DNA of 9,520 nt from Leptolinea sp. (GTDB lineage: Bacteria; Chloroflexota; Anaerolineae; Anaerolineales; Anaerolineaceae): positions 1-9,520 of the forward strand of contig JALHEL010000039.1 of NCBI GenBank assembly GCA_022837205.1, in the 5' to 3' direction. Of the stretch, positions 5,934 to 9,520 are shown piece after piece; positions within the stretch are counted from its first letter, which is position 1, and each line of letters begins with the position of its first letter. The position numbers and the translations under genes are program-made. Under the pieces are notes generated by a model that worked only from the letters and a program-made list of their open reading frames with translations, made no database searches and was not told where the DNA came from.

Positions 5934-7424
5934 ATGGAGTCGGAGTACGAAGTTCATCATAATGATCGTGAATTATTAATTAAAATCGCTCGTGAAACGA
6001 TGGAGGAAAACGGTTTGCTCACCGAGTTCCCGCCTGAAGTGATCGCTGAATTGGAACAAATCAATGAACCTGCCAAACCGGAAGGCCTTCCGAATATTCA
6101 TGATTTACGACACTTTTTATGGGCATCAATCGATAATGATGATTCGAAAGATTTGGATCAAATCACCGTGGCGGAAGCGCTTTCGGACGATGAAGTGCGA
6201 ATTTATGTGGCAATCGCGGATGTGGACAGCCTCGTCAAGAAAGATTCGGCAATCGATCGATACGCTCGATATAATACCGCTACGGTGTATCATCCCGCAA
6301 TTAATTTCCCCATGCTGCCGGAAAAGCTTTCGACGAATCTGACTTCCCTCAATCCGAACGAAGATCGGATGGCTGTTGTATGCGAATTTACGGTTGATTC
6401 CGAAGGGACGGTTTGTGAACCGAAGATTTATCGGGCTTATGTTCGGAATCATGCCCAATTGGCATACAACAGTGTCGCCGCCTGGCTTGAAGGGCAAGCG
6501 GAGATGCCGAGTGCATTGGCAACCGTTGAAGGATTGGCTGAGAATATTCGTCTCCAGAATGAAGTTGCTCAAAAATTACGAAAGAAACGATATCTTCACG
6601 GGGCATTGACTTTACAAACAATTCAAACAATTCCCATTTTTGATGGTGATGAGGTCGTGGATTTGGCTATCGATAAACCGAATCTTGCCAAGGAACTCAT
6701 CGAAGATTTCATGATCGCAGCGAACAGTGTTTCGGCGGGTTTTTTGGATGAATGCAAATTCCCGGCTCTTCGCAGAGTTGTCCGCATCCCAAAAAGGTGG
6801 GATCGGATTGTTGATTTAGCGGAACAATACGGATATAAGCTCTCTCGGAAACCGGACTCAAAAGCTTTGAATGAATTTTTAATCAAAGAACAACAGCGTG
6901 ACCCGTTAAGATTTCCGGATTTATCTCTAACGGTCATTAAACTCCTCGGATCCGGAGAATATGTCGCCGAAAAGCCCGGAGAAAAAGCGCCCGGTCATTT
7001 CAGCCTTTCGGTAAAGGATTACACCCATTCAACCGCTCCCAACAGAAGATATCCCGATCTGGTTACGCAAAGACTGATCAAAGCGGCGCTGAATCATGAA
7101 GAGCCGCCTTATTCTTTTGAAGAACTGGATGAATTAGCCAAGCATATAACGGCTCAGGAAGATCTGGAAGCAAAAATCGAGCGGAAAACGGCCAAAGCGG
7201 CTGCGGCGTTGGTTCTTGAAAATCATATTGGAGAAACGTTTAATGGATTTATTACCGGTGCTTCGGAAAAAGGATATTGGGTACGAATTCTTGAGATCCC
7301 TGTCGAAGGAAAGTTGATTTCCGGTTTTTCCGGTTTGGATGTCGGGGATCGGGTGCAGGTGGTGTTGGATTCGGTGGACGTCGAAAAAGGTTTCATCGAT
7401 TTCAAACGCCTCAAAAAACGATAG
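5934..7424 (+). CDS. RNB-domain exoribonuclease, RNase II/R superfamily (compact form)
   Basis: Enzymes of this superfamily degrade RNA processively from the 3' end, releasing nucleoside monophosphates, with Mg ions held by a cluster of Asp residues. The 496-residue protein has an RNB domain from about 58 to 390. Its metal motif is SIDNDDSKDLDQ (65-76), giving Asp67, Asp73 and Asp75. The fourth position, Asp210 in E. coli RNase II, is Gln76. Other features are ELIEDFMIAAN (254-264) and YTHSTAPNRRYPDLVTQR (363-380), matching the conserved THxTSPxRRYxDL region with the catalytic-site Arg. The C-terminal 65 residues (ETFNGFITGASEKGYWV onward) look like an S1/OB fold. N-terminal cold-shock domains are missing: only about 57 residues precede the RNB domain, so it is far shorter than RNase R (about 700-800). 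It is divergent from mraZ and apparently monocistronic. Calling it rnb or rnr would be over-precise. Confidence 0.88.
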   Translation: MESEYEVHHNDRELLIKIARETMEENGLLTEFPPEVIAELEQINEPAKPEGLPNIHDLRHFLWASIDNDDSKDLDQITVAEALSDDEVRIYVAIADVDSLVKKDSAIDRYARYNTATVYHPAINFPMLPEKLSTNLTSLNPNEDRMAVVCEFTVDSEGTVCEPKIYRAYVRNHAQLAYNSVAAWLEGQAEMPSALATVEGLAENIRLQNEVAQKLRKKRYLHGALTLQTIQTIPIFDGDEVVDLAIDKPNLAKELIEDFMIAANSVSAGFLDECKFPALRRVVRIPKRWDRIVDLAEQYGYKLSRKPDSKALNEFLIKEQQRDPLRFPDLSLTVIKLLGSGEYVAEKPGEKAPGHFSLSVKDYTHSTAPNRRYPDLVTQRLIKAALNHEEPPYSFEELDELAKHITAQEDLEAKIERKTAKAAAALVLENHIGETFNGFITGASEKGYWVRILEIPVEGKLISGFSGLDVGDRVQVVLDSVDVEKGFIDFKRLKKR

Positions 7425-7559
7425 AAGTTTTTGATGATTTTGAATCAAGACTTTGGCTGTGAGTATTTTACAGCTTCCCGAACCATACTGTGTAGAGAAT
7501 GGTTACCAGGAAAATTACAGAGTTGATAGAATTCGTGTGATTGGAAGGAAGGATGCTTC

Positions 7560-8189
7560 ATGACACACTTTCACGAAAAGTTGAGCAGTGAGAGCCTAAA
7601 GGAAAGAATATTTTGGGCGTCTATCTTGTTTTTACTGCTTTTTTTCGGTGTGACGATCCTGAGCTTTTATCTTTTTCCCGAAGGACTTCTGAAAAATAAA
7701 AACCCGTTGCAAGCTTGGGAACCTTCAGAAAGCACCTTGATCCTTACGTTGCAGATATTCTTTTACAACCTGTTATCTGTGTTGATCATTGTTCTCGCCG
7801 GTCTGTTCGGTACCAAAAAAGAGGGTGATGCAAACTATTTATCCATTGGTTATCAAGCCTTTTATACGTTGATCTGTATCGACTCGATTGTTCTTGGTAC
7901 GTGGTCATTTTCCATCGAAAGCCAACCTGTTAATCTGACAGCAAGGCTTCTGCGAACCTTTGATCTTGTACACAGAGCAGGGCTCTGGGAAATGGCGGGT
8001 CAGCTGCTGATTACTTGCTCAACCGCACATATTGCCGTAATTCTTTCTTGTAACAAAAATACTGTGGTCAAGAAGATCAAAGATATCCGCCTTTCGAAAT
8101 CCGAAAAGACTGTTTTTATCACAGGGATTCTCCTCATGCTGATCGGTGCCGTGGTGGAAAGTGTAGCGATCGGGGGACAAGTATTATAG
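7560..8189 (+). CDS. Multi-pass membrane protein of unknown function
   Basis: I do not recognise this 209-residue protein with confidence. It has about five hydrophobic segments: 18-38, 60-84, 96-114, 141-163 and 184-206. A soluble loop follows the first helix (PEGLLKNKNPLQAWEPSES), and a basic loop (KNTVVKKIKDIRLSKSEK) precedes the last. The number of helices, the length and the segment HRAGLWEMAGQLL (138-150) faintly recall SpoIIM-type membrane proteins, which have an H-G-x-x-E pattern before a helix. That is a guess and not an assignment. GGAAGGA about seven bases before the ATG supports the start. It stands alone, 135 bp after the ribonuclease gene and about 300 bp before nusA, and a hairpin follows the stop codon directly. 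Codon use does not look strikingly different from its neighbours. Confidence 0.75.
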   Translation: MTHFHEKLSSESLKERIFWASILFLLLFFGVTILSFYLFPEGLLKNKNPLQAWEPSESTLILTLQIFFYNLLSVLIIVLAGLFGTKKEGDANYLSIGYQAFYTLICIDSIVLGTWSFSIESQPVNLTARLLRTFDLVHRAGLWEMAGQLLITCSTAHIAVILSCNKNTVVKKIKDIRLSKSEKTVFITGILLMLIGAVVESVAIGGQVL

Positions 8190-8194
8190 AAAGG

Positions 8195-8229
8195 GTTCGA
8201 TCTGCCTCGGTTTGGCAGACAATTCGAAC
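8195..8229 (+). terminator. Hairpin directly after the membrane-protein stop codon (possible terminator or mRNA 3'-end stabiliser)
   Basis: GTTCGATCTGCC (8195-8206) pairs with GGCAGA (8214-8219) and TCGAAC (8224-8229). This makes a 12-bp stem with a seven-base loop and a four-base bulge (CAAT) on the right arm. It starts six bases after the TAG. No T-tract follows (GTGTATCAC), so it is not a classical intrinsic terminator. It may protect a processed 3' end or aid termination with a factor. Confidence 0.5.
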
Positions 8230-8368
8230 GTGTATCACAGGAAACGATGCAAACATAGCTGCCGCCGGATTTTTTGACGTCTTGCTTGTTTTTCGTTCTT
8301 CCGATAAGGCTTCGCTTTCCGAAGAGATGACATTATTACCGAATAACGACACCAGTTCGTCACATTTC
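8230..8368. other. Non-coding stretch before the nusA promoter
   Basis: No convincing gene or RNA is visible. The only local structure is a small hairpin CTTCG-CTTTC-CGAAG (8310-8324). Both strands have reading frames of 60-100 codons, but these cross the nusA promoter and the leader hairpin and have no good start signals. Confidence 0.5.
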
Positions 8369-8397
8369 TTGCAAAGCGTCATACATTGTGCTAAAAT
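8369..8397 (+). promoter_or_regulatory. nusA promoter, with extended -10
   Basis: TTGCAA (8369-8374) and TAAAAT (8392-8397) are separated by 17 bp, and TGC directly before the -10 hexamer forms a TGn extended -10 element. The predicted start is near 8404, giving a leader of about 83 bases. The -35 hexamer is identical to that of the mraZ promoter. This indicates nusA is transcribed independently of the gene upstream. Confidence 0.8.
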
Positions 8398-8425
8398 AAC
8401 GGCATACAGTTCGTTAGGAAATAAC

Positions 8426-8449
8426 AGAAGTGGGGGAGGCCCCACTTCT
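8426..8449 (+). promoter_or_regulatory. GC-rich hairpin in the nusA leader (possible attenuator)
   Basis: AGAAGTGGGG and CCCCACTTCT form a perfect 10-bp stem with a GAGG loop. The structure lies between the predicted nusA transcription start and the ribosome binding site (AGGAGA at 8471-8476). TGGTTTGTTTGG follows, a T-rich but G-interrupted tract. This is what a weak intrinsic terminator in a leader would look like. Because NusA itself stimulates termination at such sites, a feedback attenuator is a reasonable inference. It could alternatively be the terminator for transcripts reading in from upstream. Confidence 0.7.
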
Positions 8450-8486
8450 TGGTTTGTTTGGATTTAGATTAGGAGATTTAAATAGG

Positions 8487-9520
8487 ATGAAGAACGAGTT
8501 TGTTCTGGCTTTTAATGAAATGCTTGACGAAAAGCAACTGCCGCGCGAAACCGTCATCAAAGCGTTGGAATCAGCGATGGTTTCTGCGTATCGCAAAGCT
8601 GTCACGGCATCCACCGCTCAGCATATCGAAGCAAAATTAGACCCTGATACGGGCAATTTTAAGATATATGCCGAAAAAGAAGTGGTTGACAATGTACTGG
8701 ATGACCGAACCGAAGTTGTTTTGGCGGAAGCCAGAAAAGTTAATCCCGATGCCCAAATCGGCGATATGGTTGTGGTGGAAACAACTCCCAAGGATTTCGG
8801 AAGGATCGCCGCACAAACCGCACGACAGGTGATTCAACAAAGACTTCGCGATGCGGAAAGGCAAGATCAAATCGAATATTACGAAAAGAAAGTCGGTGAG
8901 ATTGTCAGCGGCGTCGTTCAATCTATTTCGAATGAAGGTTATACAATCGGACTTGACCGGAAAGCGGAAGGGTTACTCTTGCGAAAGGATACGATCAAAG
9001 GGGAACATTTCCGACTGCATCAGCATGTACGTGCCTTGATTGTTGAAGTGAAAGACACCTCGCGCAGTGCACAGATTATGCTTTCCAGGACTGATCGCAA
9101 GTTCCTGTTTCGCCTTCTTGAAATCGATGTTCCCGAAATTTACCACGGAATCGTGGAAGTCCGTTCCATCGCTCGCGAACCCGGAATGCGGGCAAAAATC
9201 GCCGTTTCGGCTACCCAGCAGGGGATCGATCCGGTCGGCGCATGTGTGGGGATGCAGGGGAAAAGAATTCAACCGATTGTGAAGGAACTCCATGACGAAA
9301 AAATTGATGTAATCGAATGGAACCCGGATCCGGCTGTTTTTATCGCCAAAGCTATCAGTCCGGCAAAAGTGGTCGGTGTATATTTGGGCAATAATAAAAA
9401 TGCGACGGTCGTTGTTCCCGAAGATCAGCTCTCTTTGGCGATCGGGCGGGATGGGCAGAACGCCCGTTTGGCTGCGAAGTTGACCAATTGGCGGATTGAC
9501 ATCAAGAGTGTGATTGAATC
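8487..9520 (+). CDS. nusA: NusA, transcription elongation/termination factor (3' end beyond the window)
   Basis: NusA binds RNA polymerase and nascent RNA, promotes pausing and hairpin-dependent termination, and takes part in antitermination complexes. The first 344 residues are present. The N-terminal polymerase-binding domain (1-about 125) ends with FGRIAAQTARQVIQQRLRDAER (104-125). The S1 domain follows (about 137-202), with GEIVSGVVQSI and RKAEGLLLR. LSRTDRKFLFRLLEIDVPEI links to the KH1 domain, with AREPGMRAKIAV and DPVGACVGMQGKRIQPIVKEL. KH2 carries AIGRDGQNARLAAKLTNWRIDI near the window edge. The ATG at 8487 has AGGAGA ten bases upstream. rimP, normally just before nusA, is absent; a separate promoter and leader hairpin are present instead. 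Any C-terminal acidic repeats, and the usual following genes (ylxR, infB), lie outside the window. Confidence 0.97.
   Translation, partial: MKNEFVLAFNEMLDEKQLPRETVIKALESAMVSAYRKAVTASTAQHIEAKLDPDTGNFKIYAEKEVVDNVLDDRTEVVLAEARKVNPDAQIGDMVVVETTPKDFGRIAAQTARQVIQQRLRDAERQDQIEYYEKKVGEIVSGVVQSISNEGYTIGLDRKAEGLLLRKDTIKGEHFRLHQHVRALIVEVKDTSRSAQIMLSRTDRKFLFRLLEIDVPEIYHGIVEVRSIAREPGMRAKIAVSATQQGIDPVGACVGMQGKRIQPIVKELHDEKIDVIEWNPDPAVFIAKAISPAKVVGVYLGNNKNATVVVPEDQLSLAIGRDGQNARLAAKLTNWRIDIKSVIE

Noticed and set aside
7425..7559. Possible terminator or promoter between the ribonuclease and membrane-protein genes
   Set aside because: Only short stems (GCTGT/ACAGC; AACCAT/ATGGTT at 7481-7504) and a weak promoter candidate (TTGAAT, 18 bp, TATTTT) are present; none is strong enough to call.
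8134..8445. Minus-strand frame of 103 codons with a CKKC motif
   Set aside because: It covers the nusA promoter, the leader hairpin and the end of the membrane-protein gene, has no clear ribosome binding site, and the composition looks like a non-coding shadow.
8282..8467. Plus-strand frame of 61 codons before nusA
   Set aside because: It crosses the nusA promoter and hairpin and has no start signal or recognisable sequence.

Overview
The window looks like ordinary chromosomal DNA from a bacterium with a peptidoglycan wall, moderate GC content and densely packed housekeeping genes. I see no mobile elements, tRNA, rRNA or CRISPR arrays. The start of NusA (MKNEFVLAFNE...LPRETVIKALESAM), the MraY stretch DDWEGIRGPRR and the short RNB ribonuclease with a DLDQ motif remind me of Chloroflexota, perhaps class Anaerolineae. 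That placement is from memory of the families and is tentative.

The left half (1-5627) is a division and cell wall (dcw) operon on the minus strand. In transcription order it holds mraZ, rsmH (mraW), an ftsL-like gene, ftsI (a class B penicillin-binding protein), murF and the start of mraY, which runs off the left edge. Four of the five junctions are ATGA stop/start overlaps, so translation is probably coupled. The exception is ftsI-murF, with an 83-bp gap and a GTG start. murE, which usually lies at that point, is missing.

The operon is driven by a well-formed promoter upstream of mraZ (TTGCAA, 17 bp, TATAAT). Two copies of CATAAAGTGG, 20 bp apart, lie across and just after the predicted transcription start. 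They match the kind of site MraZ proteins are known to bind and are probably its autoregulatory operator. The leader also has a perfect 7-bp hairpin, and a 21-bp palindrome lies upstream of the -35 box.

The right half reads on the plus strand. A divergent gene encodes a compact RNase II/R-type exoribonuclease (RNB domain, C-terminal S1-like part, no N-terminal cold-shock domains, one of the four usual metal-binding aspartates replaced by Gln). Next comes a 209-residue multi-pass membrane protein of unknown function, then nusA, which runs off the right edge. nusA has its own strong promoter and a leader with a 10-bp GC-rich hairpin followed by an interrupted T-rich stretch, which could be an attenuator. 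rimP, the usual upstream partner of nusA, is absent.

I found no convincing new multi-gene system. The strongest leads are regulatory: the MraZ operator at the transcription start, the palindrome, and the nusA leader. The missing murE and the altered RNB metal site are also worth checking.
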